64,000 bases of DNA from Prochlorococcus sp. AG-409-L21 (GCA_003215475.1 QCKH01000002.1:1-64000), one strand, 5' to 3'; numbered from the stretch's first letter, positions 8,767 to 20,909 are shown. A program made the numbers and translations. Notes: generated by a model from the letters alone, not told the origin.

Positions 8767-9303
8767 ATGACACAAATGAGTCCTAGCGATGTGCCATCAA
8801 TGGGGAGGCGTCAATTCATGAACCTTCTTACCTTTGGGACAGCTACTGGAGTTGCATTAGGAGCTCTATACCCTGTAGCAAATTTCTTCATGCCTTTAAG
8901 GTCTGGGGGTGGCACAGGGGGAACAACTGCTAAAGATGAGCTTGGCAATTCCGTAACAGCAAGCGGGTGGCTATCAACTCATCCTTCTGGAGACAGAAGT
9001 CTTGTGCAAGGCCTGAAAGGAGACCCTACTTATCTGATAGTTGATGGAGACGACGCTATTGGAAATTTCGGAATTAACGCAATATGTACACATTTAGGAT
9101 GTGTTGTCCCTTGGAATAGCGGGGAAAACAAATATATTTGCCCATGTCATGGAAGCCAATATGACGCAAATGGGAAAGTTGTTAGAGGTCCTGCCCCACT
9201 CTCATTAGCATTAACTCATATTGAAGTTGAGGATGACAGCGTATTTGTTAGTCAATGGACTGAAACAGATTTCCGAACAGGTGACAAGCCTTGGTGGACA
9301 TAA
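8767..9303 (+). CDS. petC: Cytochrome b6f Rieske iron-sulfur protein PetC
   Basis: The Rieske subunit of the cytochrome b6f complex, which carries electrons from plastoquinol to cytochrome f. The 178-residue protein has an N-terminal twin-arginine motif ([10 protein letters not shown]) and a single membrane anchor (about residues 17-42). A glycine-rich hinge ([10 protein letters not shown]) leads to the lumenal domain with the two [2Fe-2S]-ligand motifs CTHLGC and CPCHGSQY. All four ligands (two Cys, two His) are present. petA follows after 46 nt, the usual petCA operon. Confidence 0.98.
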   Translation: MTQMSPSDVPSMGRRQFMNLLTFGTATGVALGALYPVANFFMPLRSGGGTGGTTAKDELGNSVTASGWLSTHPSGDRSLVQGLKGDPTYLIVDGDDAIGNFGINAICTHLGCVVPWNSGENKYICPCHGSQYDANGKVVRGPAPLSLALTHIEVEDDSVFVSQWTETDFRTGDKPWWT

Positions 9304-9349
9304 CTAAATTATCAATTATTTCTTTTTTAATACTCAATTAAATCAAATC

Positions 9350-10282
9350 ATGCGCAACATACTTAATTTTTTCCTGGCCTCCATTCTCATTGGACTTTCT
9401 ATTCTAATTTCACCCTCTTCAAGTTGGGCATATCCATTTTGGGCCCAACAAAATTATGAAAATCCTAGAGAAGCTACAGGCAAGTTAGTTTGCGCTAATT
9501 GTCATCTAGCAAAGATGACTACTCAGGTAGAGGTTCCTCAATCAGTCGGAGCAGATACAGTTTTCAAAGCTGCCGTAAAAATTCCCTATAAAGCAGGTAC
9601 TGAAGAAATCGGAGCAGATGGAAGCAAAGTACCACTTCAAGTAGGTGCAATAGTTATGCTTCCTGATGGTTTCAAACTTGCTCCTCAAGATCGCTGGAAT
9701 GAAAATATCAAAGAAGAAACTCAAGGGGTTTATTTTACTCAATATAGTGAAGACAAAGAAAACATTATTCTTGTAGGCCCATTACCTGGTGATCAAAACA
9801 AAGAGATAGTATTTCCTATTCTTTCGCCTGATCCTGCAACTAATAAGAATATTCGTTTTGGTAAATATTCAATTAATGTTGGGGGAAATAGAGGTAGGGG
9901 ACAGGTATATCCAACTGGAGAAAAAAGTAATAACTCTATTTTCACTTCTACTCAAGCAGGAGTAATTACAAATATTCTTCCTGGAGAAAATGGGGCTACT
10001 GATATTACTATTCAAGCTGAAGATGGAAAGACTATTACTGAAACTGTTCCAGCAGGGCCAATTCTTCTAGTTAAAGAAGGAGACATGCTGGAAGCAGGTG
10101 CTCCCTTGACCAGCGACCCTAATGTTGGTGGTTTTGGACAGATTGATACTGAAATTGTTCTCCAAAGTCCTGCAAGAGTAATAGGACTGATTATCTTCTT
10201 TGCAGGTGTTGCGTTAACTCAAATCCTACTGGTACTAAAGAAAAAGCAAGTGGAAAAAGTTCAAGCTGCAGAGGGGCTTTAA
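9350..10282 (+). CDS. petA: Cytochrome f (apocytochrome f) PetA
   Basis: The c-type cytochrome subunit of the b6f complex, which passes electrons to plastocyanin or cytochrome c6. The 310-residue precursor has a signal peptide ending ...SSSWA, after which the mature protein begins [18 protein letters not shown]; its N-terminal Tyr is the axial heme ligand in this family. CANCH is the covalent heme-attachment motif. A large beta-rich lumenal domain follows, then a C-terminal membrane anchor ([20 protein letters not shown]) and a short basic stromal tail. Length and motif order are standard. Confidence 0.98.
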   Translation: MRNILNFFLASILIGLSILISPSSSWAYPFWAQQNYENPREATGKLVCANCHLAKMTTQVEVPQSVGADTVFKAAVKIPYKAGTEEIGADGSKVPLQVGAIVMLPDGFKLAPQDRWNENIKEETQGVYFTQYSEDKENIILVGPLPGDQNKEIVFPILSPDPATNKNIRFGKYSINVGGNRGRGQVYPTGEKSNNSIFTSTQAGVITNILPGENGATDITIQAEDGKTITETVPAGPILLVKEGDMLEAGAPLTSDPNVGGFGQIDTEIVLQSPARVIGLIIFFAGVALTQILLVLKKKQVEKVQAAEGL

Positions 10283-10302
10283 GGTCAAAGTCTAATTGTT
10301 TG

Positions 10303-11214
10303 ATGGAAGCTGTTCTTGTAACACTTAGGTCTCCAGGAGCTGAATTAATCAGACTTGGGCCTTTGGTATTTCGCTGGTATGGAATACTTATAGCAATCGC
10401 AATAGTGATTGGGTTAAATCTCTCGAATCAACTTGCATACTTTAGAAATCTAAATAAGAACTTTATAAATGACTTAATGCCTGTGCTATTAATTAGCTCA
10501 ATAGCTGGGGCTAGAATATACTACGTTGCATTTGAGTGGAGAAATTATAGTGGAATTAACTTTTGGAGCTCAATAAATATTTTAGGGTTAGTAATTCCCA
10601 TCCCAACATTTATTGAAATCTGGAGAGGAGGCATTGCTATCCATGGAGCATTGCTTTTAGGAACAATTTCAGTGATATTTTTTTGTAAATTGAAAAAAGA
10701 AAATTTATGGGACGTCCTAGATGTTCTTTTACCATCTGTTGCTCTTGGCCAGGCAATAGGACGTTGGGGTAATTTCTTTAATAACGAAGCTTTTGGTTTA
10801 CCTACCAATGTTCCATGGAAACTATTTATCCCGTTTTCTTCAAGGCCAGAAATCTTTTCTGATCAAAGATTTTTTCACCCTACATTCCTTTATGAGTCAA
10901 TTTGGAATTTAGGTGTCTTTCTAATTCTAATTTCACTCTTCAGATTGAATGTCCATGGTTTTCTTAAGCTTCCTTCTGGAGCACTTAGCTGTATATATTT
11001 AATTACTTACAGTTTAGGTAGGATTTGGATTGAATCTTTAAGAACTGATCCGCTTTGTCTGGCTTCTCTTCCTCCTTTGTGTGAAGGAGGATTCCGAGTT
11101 GCACAACTAGTAAGCATTTTGATGGTTTCCTTTGGCTCTTTTGGCCTTTGGTGGATTTATCAAACTAAAAGAAAAATGCCAAGTTTTGGCATACTTAGTA
11201 AAAGGGGAAAATGA
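10303..11214 (+). CDS. lgt: Prolipoprotein diacylglyceryl transferase
   Basis: Lgt attaches diacylglycerol from phosphatidylglycerol to the lipobox cysteine of prolipoproteins at the plasma membrane. The 303-residue polytopic protein has the early [12 protein letters not shown] segment, [12 protein letters not shown] (conserved H-G) and the signature [17 protein letters not shown], with the catalytic-region R and N residues. I chose ATG at 10303 over the adjacent upstream TTG. It is 20 nt downstream of petA and overlaps cobM by 4 nt (ATGA), so all three are probably co-transcribed. Confidence 0.95.
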   Translation: MEAVLVTLRSPGAELIRLGPLVFRWYGILIAIAIVIGLNLSNQLAYFRNLNKNFINDLMPVLLISSIAGARIYYVAFEWRNYSGINFWSSINILGLVIPIPTFIEIWRGGIAIHGALLLGTISVIFFCKLKKENLWDVLDVLLPSVALGQAIGRWGNFFNNEAFGLPTNVPWKLFIPFSSRPEIFSDQRFFHPTFLYESIWNLGVFLILISLFRLNVHGFLKLPSGALSCIYLITYSLGRIWIESLRTDPLCLASLPPLCEGGFRVAQLVSILMVSFGSFGLWWIYQTKRKMPSFGILSKRGK

Positions 11215-11963
11215 ATCCAATTTCAATCGTAGGTGCAGGGCCGGGAGCTAAAGATCTACTAACCTTAAGAGCATTAAATAGACTTACTAATGCTGAGGTT
11301 CTTATTTGGACAGATTCCTTAATATCCCCAGAAATTGTAGAACTTACCACTCAAAAATGTGAGAAATTTAAAACAAGCTCATTAACTCTTGAAGAAATTC
11401 TTGATTTAATTATTTCCAAAGCAAAAGAAGGTAAAAGAATTGTTAGGTTGCATGATGGAGACCCATGTCTCTATGGCGCAATTTCTGAACAAATATGTGG
11501 CCTAGCAGAATCAGGGTTGGAAGTTGAAGTAATCCCAGGGATAAGCGCCTATCAAGCAACGGCTTCAGAACTTCAGAAAGAGCTCACCATCCCAGGCCTA
11601 GTTCAAACAATTGTACTAAGCAGAGCTAGTGGCAGAACTGGTATTCCAGAATCAGAGAATATTGAGAATCTTGCTAAAATAGGAGCTTCTTTGTGCCTTT
11701 ATCTCAGTGCCAGACATATAAAAGATGTACAAGAGAAGTTATTAAGATATTATCCCAATGATACTCCTGTGGCTATTGGTCACAGAGTGACTTGGGAAGA
11801 CCAATGGTTAAAGATTGTACCTTTAAAAGATATGGCTTCTACCTCAAAAGAAAAAGGTCTTTTCAGGACTACACTTTATATAATAAGCCCAGCTTTAAAC
11901 TCAAATAATCAAAGATCAAAACTTTACAACCCAGAACATAAGCATTTGTTTAGAAGTAGTTAA
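11211..11963 (+). CDS. cobM: Precorrin-4 C11-methyltransferase CobM
   Basis: A SAM-dependent corrin-ring methyltransferase of the CobM/CbiF type acting in adenosylcobamide synthesis. The 250-residue protein begins [18 protein letters not shown], the family's SAM-binding opening, then has VIWTDSL-like and [16 protein letters not shown] motifs and the [18 protein letters not shown] block, all typical of tetrapyrrole methylases. It overlaps lgt by 4 nt. Together with the CobT-like gene at 30.8-32.0 kb it shows a corrinoid pathway is present; marine picocyanobacteria are known to make pseudocobalamin. Confidence 0.93.
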   Translation: MNPISIVGAGPGAKDLLTLRALNRLTNAEVLIWTDSLISPEIVELTTQKCEKFKTSSLTLEEILDLIISKAKEGKRIVRLHDGDPCLYGAISEQICGLAESGLEVEVIPGISAYQATASELQKELTIPGLVQTIVLSRASGRTGIPESENIENLAKIGASLCLYLSARHIKDVQEKLLRYYPNDTPVAIGHRVTWEDQWLKIVPLKDMASTSKEKGLFRTTLYIISPALNSNNQRSKLYNPEHKHLFRSS

Positions 11964-11977
11964 TTATCATGAATACT

Positions 11978-13699
11978 TTATTTAAAGAATTTGTTAATTA
12001 TTTGAACATCTTTATGTCCGAGTGAATCTATTAAAACTGTTAATTTAACTCCTGTTAGAGCCTCAACTATAGGAATACAATTGCGTAAACTCCAACATTC
12101 AAGTCCCAAGTTCTGATTTGGATCTTCGGGAATTAGATAAATAGTAAGCTCTGAAGGTGTAGAAAGAAATCTTAAAGAAGCTATTACTGGACTAGGTCTT
12201 CTATGTAATGCTGCCGACATTCTTAAAAGCAAAGACATTTCTGAGACTATTCGTCGATGTACTTTGCTTTCAAAAATAGACCAAGCATCATGTCTCTTTT
12301 TAGGAAGACTTTTCCGATGGTATCTAGCTATAGAGGCAATCATTAAATGCTCTGCATGGGAATATCCCAACAACTCTCCATGTTTAATCAAATACCAAGA
12401 ATGCTTGTGGTATGAAGCTAAATTTATATGTTGCCCACAAGAATGAAGCATAGCCGCCGCCCAAAGCAAGTCTCGTCCAGATCCTTTGTCATTATGCAAA
12501 GCACCATAAGTATTGTCGTAAATAGCAAGTGCAGTACTAGCTACTCGCTCGGAATGTTGCCTATTTACAGAAAACCTTTCAACCTGATGAATTACTGTCC
12601 TTTTACGAATACTTCCTTGAAAACTAAATCGATCCTTTAACAACCCTTTACTAATCATCCAATTAACTACCATTCCTTCTCGCAGTGCCCTTTCACTAAG
12701 AACAACATCTTCTACCTGCAACATTTGCATTGCCATCTGCATAATCAAAGCACCTGGAACAATAATTTCCGATCGACGATCACTTAATGAAGGTAATTTT
12801 CTCCTCTCATTAGGTGAAAGCTTTAACAATTTCTCAATTAATTTATTAAGTCTTTGTTTCCCAAATTTATATCCATGTTTTTTTAAAAATAAATCTTGCT
12901 CTTCTAATGCTGCTAGAGCACCTACTGCCAGTGCAGTCCCACTAGTAGCAACTAATTTAACTTTCTCTCCAGGCTTAACGCGAGAGGAAACCTTCTTAAT
13001 AGCTGGTTCCAAAGAACCCTGTATAAAAACCCTTAAGAAGTCAACCCTTTCTTCTGACATTGGTTCATCCCTAATAAAATCTCTCTGTAGACTTACTGCA
13101 CCAATTTTTGTACTAGTTAAAGCTCTTGCATCTTTCCCATCAGCAAGTATCAATTCTGTAGAGCCACCTCCTATATCTAATAAAAAGTGTGGACTATTTT
13201 GAAAGTTCATTCCAGAAAGAACACCTAAATAAATAAGTCGTGCTTCCTCTGGGCCACTAATCAATTCAACTGCAAGCCCTAACTCTGTTCTAATCTGAAT
13301 CAAAAAATCACGGCCATTTGGAGCTTCTCGAACTGCACTTGTTGCTGCTAAAAGAATTTCATCAACTTTATAACTTAATGCTAATTCTTTGAATCTCTTA
13401 AGAGTTTCAATAACCTTGTTCTTCGAAAACTCTGTCAAATCTCCAGTATGTTCATCTCTATCTCCTAATCTGGTAGAAGATTTTTCTGCCAAATCAATAC
13501 TAAAAGTATTCAGAGTAGGGTCTACAGATGCAATAACCAAATGAGTTGAGTTGGTGCCTATATCAACAGCAGCTACTCGACAGATCTTTTTATTATTTCT
13601 AAATCGAGAGTCTTTACTACGATATCCTTCTTCATCATCAGATGAGAGTGATTCAAAACCTGGAATGCCAAAAGTACTCTTTGACACAACAAGTCTCAA
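11978..13699 (-). CDS. ppx: Ppx/GppA family exopolyphosphatase with C-terminal HD-like domain
   Basis: Degrades polyphosphate or (p)ppGpp-type pentaphosphate. The 573-residue protein has an ASKHA ATPase-like half starting VAAVDIGTNSTHLVIASVD and containing LLAATSAVREAPNGRDFL, LLDIGGGSTELIL and TKIGAVSLQRDF. A C-terminal HD-type helical domain contains LLWAAAMLHSCGQHI and YSHAEHLMIASIARYHRK. About 40 residues precede the first conserved strand, and the only start giving this frame is a TTG at 13699; a later start would cut into the fold. It is divergent from ubiA with 63 nt between them. Confidence 0.92.
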   Translation of the reverse strand: MRLVVSKSTFGIPGFESLSSDDEEGYRSKDSRFRNNKKICRVAAVDIGTNSTHLVIASVDPTLNTFSIDLAEKSSTRLGDRDEHTGDLTEFSKNKVIETLKRFKELALSYKVDEILLAATSAVREAPNGRDFLIQIRTELGLAVELISGPEEARLIYLGVLSGMNFQNSPHFLLDIGGGSTELILADGKDARALTSTKIGAVSLQRDFIRDEPMSEERVDFLRVFIQGSLEPAIKKVSSRVKPGEKVKLVATSGTALAVGALAALEEQDLFLKKHGYKFGKQRLNKLIEKLLKLSPNERRKLPSLSDRRSEIIVPGALIMQMAMQMLQVEDVVLSERALREGMVVNWMISKGLLKDRFSFQGSIRKRTVIHQVERFSVNRQHSERVASTALAIYDNTYGALHNDKGSGRDLLWAAAMLHSCGQHINLASYHKHSWYLIKHGELLGYSHAEHLMIASIARYHRKSLPKKRHDAWSIFESKVHRRIVSEMSLLLRMSAALHRRPSPVIASLRFLSTPSELTIYLIPEDPNQNLGLECWSLRNCIPIVEALTGVKLTVLIDSLGHKDVQIINKFFK

Positions 13700-13762
13700 A
13701 GTTTCAACAGAAATCTAGCAGCAAATGACTAACCTTTCTAAAACAACCTAAAAGTATCAAAT

Positions 13763-14644
13763 TTGCTTTCTAAAAAAACCATTCAAAACTTTTTCAAATT
13801 ACTCCGGTGGAACAAACCTAGTGGGAGACTAATTTTATTAATTCCTGCAGGATGGTCATTGTGGCTTACTCCATCAGCCCCTCCCAATAACAATCTCATC
13901 GTTTTAATACTAATTGGAGGCCTCCTAGTTAGTGGTTCAGGATGTATTGCAAACGATCTTTGGGATAGAAGAATTGATTCGCAGGTCAAACGAACTAAAA
14001 ACAGGCCAATAGCTAATGGAGATATCAATATTCCAACTGCTTTGGTTCTACTTGCAATACTTCTTTTTCTAAGTTTAAAAGTAATCTTCCTGCTACCAAT
14101 TTCAAGCCAAAGTATTTGTTTAAAACTTGCATCAATTGCTTTAGTGCCAATTTTGATCTATCCATCCTCCAAAAGATGGTTGAAATATCCACAAGCACTT
14201 CTTGCTATTTGCTGGGGATTTGCAGTGTTGATACCCTGGGCTGCAAGCGAAGCCTCTTTAAATGCTGATTTTTCATTAATAACATGCTGGCTAGCGACCA
14301 TGGTATGGACTTTCGGTTTCGATACTGTGTATGCAATGGCAGATAAACCTGATGATAAGAAGTTAAATCTAAACAGCAGCGCCATAGCGCTTGGCTCTAA
14401 TGCTTATCGGCTTGTATCCATTTGTTATTTGCTAACATCCATTCTTATAGCTTCAAGTGCATACATTAAAGGTGTAGGAATAATATTTTGGCCTATTTGG
14501 CTTCTTGCAAGTATAGGAATGCAGCAAGAAGTAATCTCTTTGAAAAAACACAAAACCAAATCGAATCGATTTAGCAGGCATTTTCTTTACCAGGTATTTT
14601 TAGGAGGACTGATTTTATTGGGATTGATACTGGGAAATCTATAA
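13763..14644 (+). CDS. ubiA: 4-hydroxybenzoate polyprenyltransferase (UbiA family)
   Basis: An intramembrane prenyltransferase that in cyanobacteria is thought to attach the solanesyl chain to 4-hydroxybenzoate for plastoquinone synthesis. The 293-residue protein has the first Asp-rich motif as NDLWDRRID with the following RPIANGDI, the second as DTVYAMADKPDDKKL, and about eight hydrophobic helices. The LLRWNKPSGRLILLIPAGWSL opening is characteristic, with an unusual TTG start at 13763. The LD-carboxypeptidase gene begins 2 nt after its stop. Confidence 0.93.
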   Translation: MLSKKTIQNFFKLLRWNKPSGRLILLIPAGWSLWLTPSAPPNNNLIVLILIGGLLVSGSGCIANDLWDRRIDSQVKRTKNRPIANGDINIPTALVLLAILLFLSLKVIFLLPISSQSICLKLASIALVPILIYPSSKRWLKYPQALLAICWGFAVLIPWAASEASLNADFSLITCWLATMVWTFGFDTVYAMADKPDDKKLNLNSSAIALGSNAYRLVSICYLLTSILIASSAYIKGVGIIFWPIWLLASIGMQQEVISLKKHKTKSNRFSRHFLYQVFLGGLILLGLILGNL

Positions 14645-14646
14645 AA

Positions 14647-15549
14647 ATGCCTCTTATTAAATCTGAAACTATTACTACACGACTTAAAAGAGGAGATGAA
14701 GTACTAACGATCGCCGTAAGTTCACCAGTCAATAATGAGCATGCTGTAATTGAAGGATTGAAAATCTTTGAAGAATGGGGATTAATTTGTCAGAATAAAG
14801 TTATAGAAGGTAGGCATTGGGGATATTTTTCAGGCGAAGACACACTCAGATATAAAGAGCTTCACCAAGCAAAGACATCTAATTTAATAGCATTTGCGAA
14901 AGGAGGATGGGGGTCTGCTCGATTACTAGAGCGCCATCAGCCATGGAAAAAGGGTTGGCTCCTAGGGTATTCCGATTTATCATCTCTTCTCCTCGCCAGA
15001 TTATCCGCAGGGTATGATGGGGGGATACATGGTCCTCTTGTTAGCTCTCTTTCAAAAGAACCAGAGTGGAGCAAGGCAAGGTTAAAATCTCTTTTATTTA
15101 AAAAAGAGGTGCCTGATCTATACGGAGAGTCCTGGTCGGGAGGGATTGGACAAGGTCCACTCATAGCAACAAATTTAACCGTAGCTTCACATCTACTAGG
15201 CAGTCATCATATGCCTAGTCTTAAAGGTGCAATTTTAGTTCTCGAAGATATAGGAGAAGCTCCCTATCGAATAGATCGAATGTTAACGCAATGGAGACTA
15301 AATGGCCTGCTTCAGAAGCTCTCAGGGCTTGCTTTTGGGAGCTTTGTGAACTGTGAGAGTGACCTAGAAAATAACGACAATCAAATATTTACTCTCAACG
15401 AAATCTTAAAAGAACGCTGTTCTGATTTGAGTTGCCCTGTAATAGCGGGTTTACCTGTAGGGCATTGCCGTGGGAATGCAGCTTTACCTTTGGGATGGTT
15501 AGCCACACTAGATGGCGACAAAGGAGTTCTCAGCCTTCAGTCCTCGTAG
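14647..15549 (+). CDS. ldcA: LD-carboxypeptidase (peptidase family S66)
   Basis: A cytoplasmic muropeptide carboxypeptidase that removes the terminal D-Ala from recycled tetrapeptides. The 300-residue protein has [10 protein letters not shown] near residue 86, the nucleophile motif [18 protein letters not shown], and the C-terminal-domain block [16 protein letters not shown] that carries the catalytic Glu. The late GLPVGHC segment carries the likely catalytic His. Its start abuts ubiA. Its 3' end overlaps the antisense ispD by 20 nt. Substrate assignment is by family. Confidence 0.88.
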   Translation: MPLIKSETITTRLKRGDEVLTIAVSSPVNNEHAVIEGLKIFEEWGLICQNKVIEGRHWGYFSGEDTLRYKELHQAKTSNLIAFAKGGWGSARLLERHQPWKKGWLLGYSDLSSLLLARLSAGYDGGIHGPLVSSLSKEPEWSKARLKSLLFKKEVPDLYGESWSGGIGQGPLIATNLTVASHLLGSHHMPSLKGAILVLEDIGEAPYRIDRMLTQWRLNGLLQKLSGLAFGSFVNCESDLENNDNQIFTLNEILKERCSDLSCPVIAGLPVGHCRGNAALPLGWLATLDGDKGVLSLQSS

Positions 15550-16210
15550 CAATCAAAGCACTAGCAATCACAAGATCAAATGGGGTAGTAACTTTAATAT
15601 TTGAAGGAGGCGATTCTAAAATTTTTACAGGCCATCCTAGTTTTTCAAAAAGTGATGAATCGTCTGTAACACTCCAATTGTTTTCAATCCCTTTTTGATG
15701 CCCCTCCTTTAATTTATCCACCAAGAAAGCCTGAGGAGTTTGCGCACCCCATAATTCAGATCTTTTAGGAGTACTTGTAATAAATCCGTCTAAAGATACT
15801 TTTTTAATCGTATCTGTTACAGGTGTAGCAGCCACGACAGAAAATCCTTGCTGTACAAGCTCAGAGCATTTATCAATTAAATGAGGTTCTACTAAACATC
15901 GAGCACCATCATGAATAAGTACATACTTAGCATCAAGAGGTAAACCAGCTAATCCTAATTGAACAGATTCTTGACGAGAGCTTCCACCATTAATCCAATG
16001 AGCTTTCAATGAGATTTTTTTTGCAATAGAGAGAATGGGTTCTTTATCTGAAGGCTGACCAACAATCCCAACCCAGTCGATGGAATTAGCAGCTTTAACT
16101 GAAAGGAGAGTCCATTCCAGAATTGAACGCCCTGCAACTTTAAGTAGCAACTTGTTGCAATTAGCACCCATACGTTTACCACTACCTGCCGCTGCAATTA
16201 ATAAATGCAA
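15530..16210 (-). CDS. ispD: 2-C-methyl-D-erythritol 4-phosphate cytidylyltransferase
   Basis: Third enzyme of the MEP isoprenoid pathway, making CDP-methylerythritol. The 226-residue protein opens [21 protein letters not shown], of which GSGKRMG with the following K is the nucleotide-binding loop. Further motifs are [34 protein letters not shown], the AQTPQAF motif and [14 protein letters not shown]. All blocks are in order and at normal spacing. Isoprenoids from this pathway supply the phytyl, solanesyl and carotenoid chains used by genes elsewhere in the window. It converges on the LD-carboxypeptidase with a 20-nt overlap. Confidence 0.95.
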   Translation of the reverse strand: MHLLIAAAGSGKRMGANCNKLLLKVAGRSILEWTLLSVKAANSIDWVGIVGQPSDKEPILSIAKKISLKAHWINGGSSRQESVQLGLAGLPLDAKYVLIHDGARCLVEPHLIDKCSELVQQGFSVVAATPVTDTIKKVSLDGFITSTPKRSELWGAQTPQAFLVDKLKEGHQKGIENNWSVTDDSSLFEKLGWPVKILESPPSNIKVTTPFDLVIASALIATRTEG

Positions 16211-16329
16211 AACCTCCTCCTTTTAAGAAAGGACTTTAAAAAACCTTTCAACTTAATCAACACTGATCTAATTTATTAGGTTGAGTACAAACTACTTTGA
16301 TCTTTTTAATCAAAGAAACAAAACATCGC

Positions 16330-17082
16330 ATGACTTCTTCACTTCTTCTTAAAGGCCAAACAGCAATTATCACTGGAGCCAGCCGTGGTATCGGCAAAGC
16401 AATTGCCTTAAAACTTGCGCATGAGGGAGCCGAAGTGGTTGTTAATTATTCACATTCTCAACAAAAAGCAGAAGAAGTGGTTTCATTAATTAAAAAAAGG
16501 GGTGGGAATGCATATTCACTTCAAGCAGATGTAGCAAATGAAGAGTCTGTAAACAATCTAATGAGCAATGTTTTAGAAAAAAGCGGTCAAATCGATATTT
16601 TAATCAATAATGCTGGCATTACTAAAGATGGCTTATTGATGAGAATGAAGTCCGAAGACTGGCAAGCAGTTATAAATATAAATTTAACGGGGGTATTCCT
16701 TTGCACCAAAGCAGTATCAAGAACAATGCTAAAGCGAAAAAAGGGGCGAATAGTAAATATTACCTCTGTTGTTGGTCTTATGGGTAACGCAGGACAATCG
16801 AATTATGCTTCAGCAAAAGCAGGAGTAATTGGACTTACAAAAAGTACTGCTAAAGAATTTGCAAGTAGAGGGATAACAGTTAATGCAGTTGCTCCTGGCT
16901 TTATAGAAACTGATATGACCAAAGATTTAGATGCAGAACCTATACTTGCAGCTATCCCCTTAGGAAGTTTTGGTCATCCTGATCACATAGCAGGAACTGT
17001 TTGTTTTCTTGCTGCAGACCCAGCAGCTTCATATATAACTGGACAAGTTTTACAAGTTGATGGAGGAATGGTGATGAGCTGA
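16330..17082 (+). CDS. fabG: 3-oxoacyl-[acyl-carrier-protein] reductase
   Basis: NADPH-dependent short-chain dehydrogenase of type II fatty acid synthesis. The 250-residue protein has the Rossmann motif TGASRGIGKAIA, NNAGITKDGLLMRMK, the catalytic Ser block (NITSVVGLMGNAGQ) and YASAKAG with the catalytic Tyr and Lys. The ending GQVLQVDGGMVM is typical of FabG. I chose the ATG at 16330 over an upstream non-ATG start at 16297, because MTSSLLLKGQTAIITGAS fits the family N-terminus and the extra residues do not. Confidence 0.95.
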   Translation: MTSSLLLKGQTAIITGASRGIGKAIALKLAHEGAEVVVNYSHSQQKAEEVVSLIKKRGGNAYSLQADVANEESVNNLMSNVLEKSGQIDILINNAGITKDGLLMRMKSEDWQAVININLTGVFLCTKAVSRTMLKRKKGRIVNITSVVGLMGNAGQSNYASAKAGVIGLTKSTAKEFASRGITVNAVAPGFIETDMTKDLDAEPILAAIPLGSFGHPDHIAGTVCFLAADPAASYITGQVLQVDGGMVMS

Positions 17083-17120
17083 TACGCACTTTAGACCAAT
17101 ACTAAAAGCTAGTGACAGCA

Positions 17121-17216
17121 ATGTTCTTTGGCGGAAAACTTTGGCTTAATCTTGATACTGTTGAACAAATAGAAAATGGTACGAATAACAGCCAATTATC
17201 TATTGCAAATAATTAG
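17121..17216 (+). CDS. Possible 31-aa small peptide
   Basis: An ATG-initiated frame after fabG encodes MFFGGKLWLNLDTVEQIENG plus eleven further residues. It starts with a hydrophobic aromatic patch and is otherwise polar. It has no recognised family and no strong ribosome site. It could be a real small protein, part of the fabG 3' end, or chance. Confidence 0.25.
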   Translation: MFFGGKLWLNLDTVEQIENGTNNSQLSIANN

Positions 17217-17345
17217 GTCTTGAAAGTTAGTTGCCCATTGTATTAACTCACGAGTTGGCAGGAATATTTTGATCTCTGGAACATCTATGAAATAAAAAGA
17301 TAAAGGAGAAATGGTTCATGAACGCAAGCTTTTAAGCTTTTTAAT

Positions 17346-17555
17346 TCATTCAATCGGCTGACCCAATTCATCACGCAATTTCCTTATGCGCTGGAGCAAA
17401 CGCAATCTTCTACTCCTTGCAGTGGCTGTTAAAAACAAGCGTAAGGGAAAATATATCAAGGTCATAGTTCCGGCCAGACCAGCCATCAACACGAAAAACA
17501 GAGATCCTGAATCATTCATACTTGAAACCATAATTGGCCAAGGGGCATTAAGCAT
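17346..17555 (-). CDS. Small conserved-type membrane protein (69 aa)
   Basis: A short protein with one hydrophobic segment (SLFFVLMAGLAGTMTLIYF) followed by a strongly basic, arginine-rich helix (ARSRRLRLLQRIRKLRDELG). The layout suggests a membrane anchor with a cytosolic positively charged helix. A start at the internal Met 13 (MNDSGSLFF) is also plausible and would resemble what I recall of picocyanobacterial relatives upstream of groEL. No function is known to me. It is divergent from groEL, 100 nt away. Confidence 0.6.
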   Translation of the reverse strand: MLNAPWPIMVSSMNDSGSLFFVLMAGLAGTMTLIYFPLRLFLTATARSRRLRLLQRIRKLRDELGQPIE

Positions 17556-17597
17556 TATTTAAATCAAAAAGTCAAAGGATTCGGCTTTCCCCACTTA

Positions 17598-19347
<1,750 letters not shown>

Positions 19348-19559
19348 ACGAAAGGATAGATATCCTGAAAAGATTATCGAGTCAATCAAATAAAAGGTCC
19401 AATTAGAACATTTAGATTTCAAGAACCATATCTGGACTAATTAAAGAGTCTCTCAAAGAACTTGGAAAGTAAGCTTATTCAATAAGCTGCAGATTTCAAC
19501 TGAAAGTAGTAATGCTAAAAAGTATTGCCTTTCACTTATATCAATATTAAAACAAGCTC
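19348..19559. other. Spacer between groEL and the acidic protein gene, with one small palindrome
   Basis: A convergent 212-nt spacer without a convincing gene. AGCTTATT at 19472-19479 and AATAAGCT at 19481-19488 form a perfect 8-bp inverted repeat around one base. It lacks a T-run, so it is at best a weak terminator. Confidence 0.5.
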
Positions 19560-20051
19560 TTAGGAAGCCTTCCTTGTAGAATCATCAATTGAAGGGAGCC
19601 AACGTCTTAAATGTTTAACAGATGGAGTCGGTGGGGGTGGAGCGATAGCAACCGGAAATGCACATGAGGATGATTCTTCCTCTTCCTTAGAATCAGAAGC
19701 TGATGATTCCATCACCTCATCTTCAAAAGTCGTTTCCTCTTCTGAATCAAAAGACAAATTATCTTCTATTAAAGATTCTGGAAAATTTTGAGTAAATAAA
19801 TTCTCTTGTTCTATTGAGGAGAATTCCTCTAGTTTTGGGGGGATTTGTATGTATTCTTCAGGAATAGAAGAAATTGAATCTAAATTATTTTTCTGAGATT
19901 CTTGAAGAGTTTCAATTCCATAACGATGAACCCATTGGGACTCTAAAAAAAGGATCTGATCGTTAGCACCAATTTCTTTTGCTTCAGAAATCAGTTTCAG
20001 AAGCTGAGTTTTTCTCAAAGGAATAAATTCATTTAGCATTGGCGAAATCAA
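19560..20051 (-). CDS. Unknown acidic protein (163 aa) at the end of the cta/ABC operon
   Basis: I do not recognise a domain. The N-terminal 60 residues look folded and helical (LRKTQLLKLISEAKEIGAND, then LESQWVHRYGIETL). A long acidic, Ser/Glu-rich low-complexity stretch (about residues 65-130, including SSASDSKEEEESSS) follows. It ends with a proline-rich patch and KHLRRWLPSID. It starts 3 nt after the ABC permease and is surely in that operon. The start may be Met 5 (MLNEFIPL). The acidic middle suggests a disordered protein-interaction region. Confidence 0.65.
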   Translation of the reverse strand: MISPMLNEFIPLRKTQLLKLISEAKEIGANDQILFLESQWVHRYGIETLQESQKNNLDSISSIPEEYIQIPPKLEEFSSIEQENLFTQNFPESLIEDNLSFDSEEETTFEDEVMESSASDSKEEEESSSCAFPVAIAPPPPTPSVKHLRRWLPSIDDSTRKAS

Positions 20052-20054
20052 GAA

Positions 20055-20909
20055 TTAAATAAGTTTGCGATTAAGGAGTGGTCTAATAACCAAGAATAGA
20101 GCAATTGTTAGAACCATCAAGAGCAATAAGCACCCATATCCTGTAATGTCTCCATAAGGAGCATGAATAAGAACACTTCCCAAACCCGAAGAACTGCTAT
20201 AAGCAGATCGAATAGGTTCTATAGCAAAGGTAAGAGGATTAATTGCTGCTAGCCACCCCAACCAAGAAGGCATGAAAGAAATTGGAACTAAAGCAGTACT
20301 TGCGAAAAGCAGCGGAAGGTTCGCAACAAAGATGATCGCAATTAATTCAATATGACCTGGCAAAAGGAAAGCCAGTCCTAGACTTAAAGCTGTAACGCCA
20401 AAAACCAATATCAAGAGAGTAAGTAAAACTATAAAAATTCCACCAACCCCAGGGAAGCCATAACCCAGCAGGGAGCCAGCCCCCATAATCGCAAAACTTT
20501 GCAAAATACTAATCGATGCTATATAAATTACAGATGAAATCACAATTGAGTTTCTACTATGCAATGGTGCAACCAATAATCGATTTAAGAATCCAAACTC
20601 GCGATCAAACATTACTGGCAACCCTGCATTAAGAGCACCACTAAATGCAGTGAAAACTATAATTCCCGAGCCAAGAAATCTTCCATAATCCATTCCCCCA
20701 GGAAGAAAGTCAATTGGAGCATTTTCAAATAAAGCTCCAAACAAAACAAGCCATATCAATGGCTGAATAATCCCTGCAATCAAAGTGGAAGGCCTTCGTA
20801 TTAGTTGCAAAAAAAGCCTTTTTGTTAGTGCAATAATTTCTTGAGAAATTTGCCACAATTCTGAAGTCTGATATTTTGGACTTGCTTTTGGTAAAAGACT
20901 TGTTTTCAT
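20055..20909 (-). CDS. ABC-2 type transporter permease (DrrB-like)
   Basis: A 284-residue membrane subunit with six hydrophobic segments and an N-terminal cytosolic region. The ABC-2 signature near LSLGLAFLLPGHIELIAII and the preceding RPSTLIAGIIQPLIWLVLFG match DrrB/NodJ-type exporters. It is encoded 60 nt downstream of its ATPase partner. The substrate is unknown; position behind ctaA-ctaB suggests a link to heme, oxidase or membrane assembly, but this is inference from context only. Confidence 0.88.
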   Translation of the reverse strand: MKTSLLPKASPKYQTSELWQISQEIIALTKRLFLQLIRRPSTLIAGIIQPLIWLVLFGALFENAPIDFLPGGMDYGRFLGSGIIVFTAFSGALNAGLPVMFDREFGFLNRLLVAPLHSRNSIVISSVIYIASISILQSFAIMGAGSLLGYGFPGVGGIFIVLLTLLILVFGVTALSLGLAFLLPGHIELIAIIFVANLPLLFASTALVPISFMPSWLGWLAAINPLTFAIEPIRSAYSSSSGLGSVLIHAPYGDITGYGCLLLLMVLTIALFLVIRPLLNRKLI

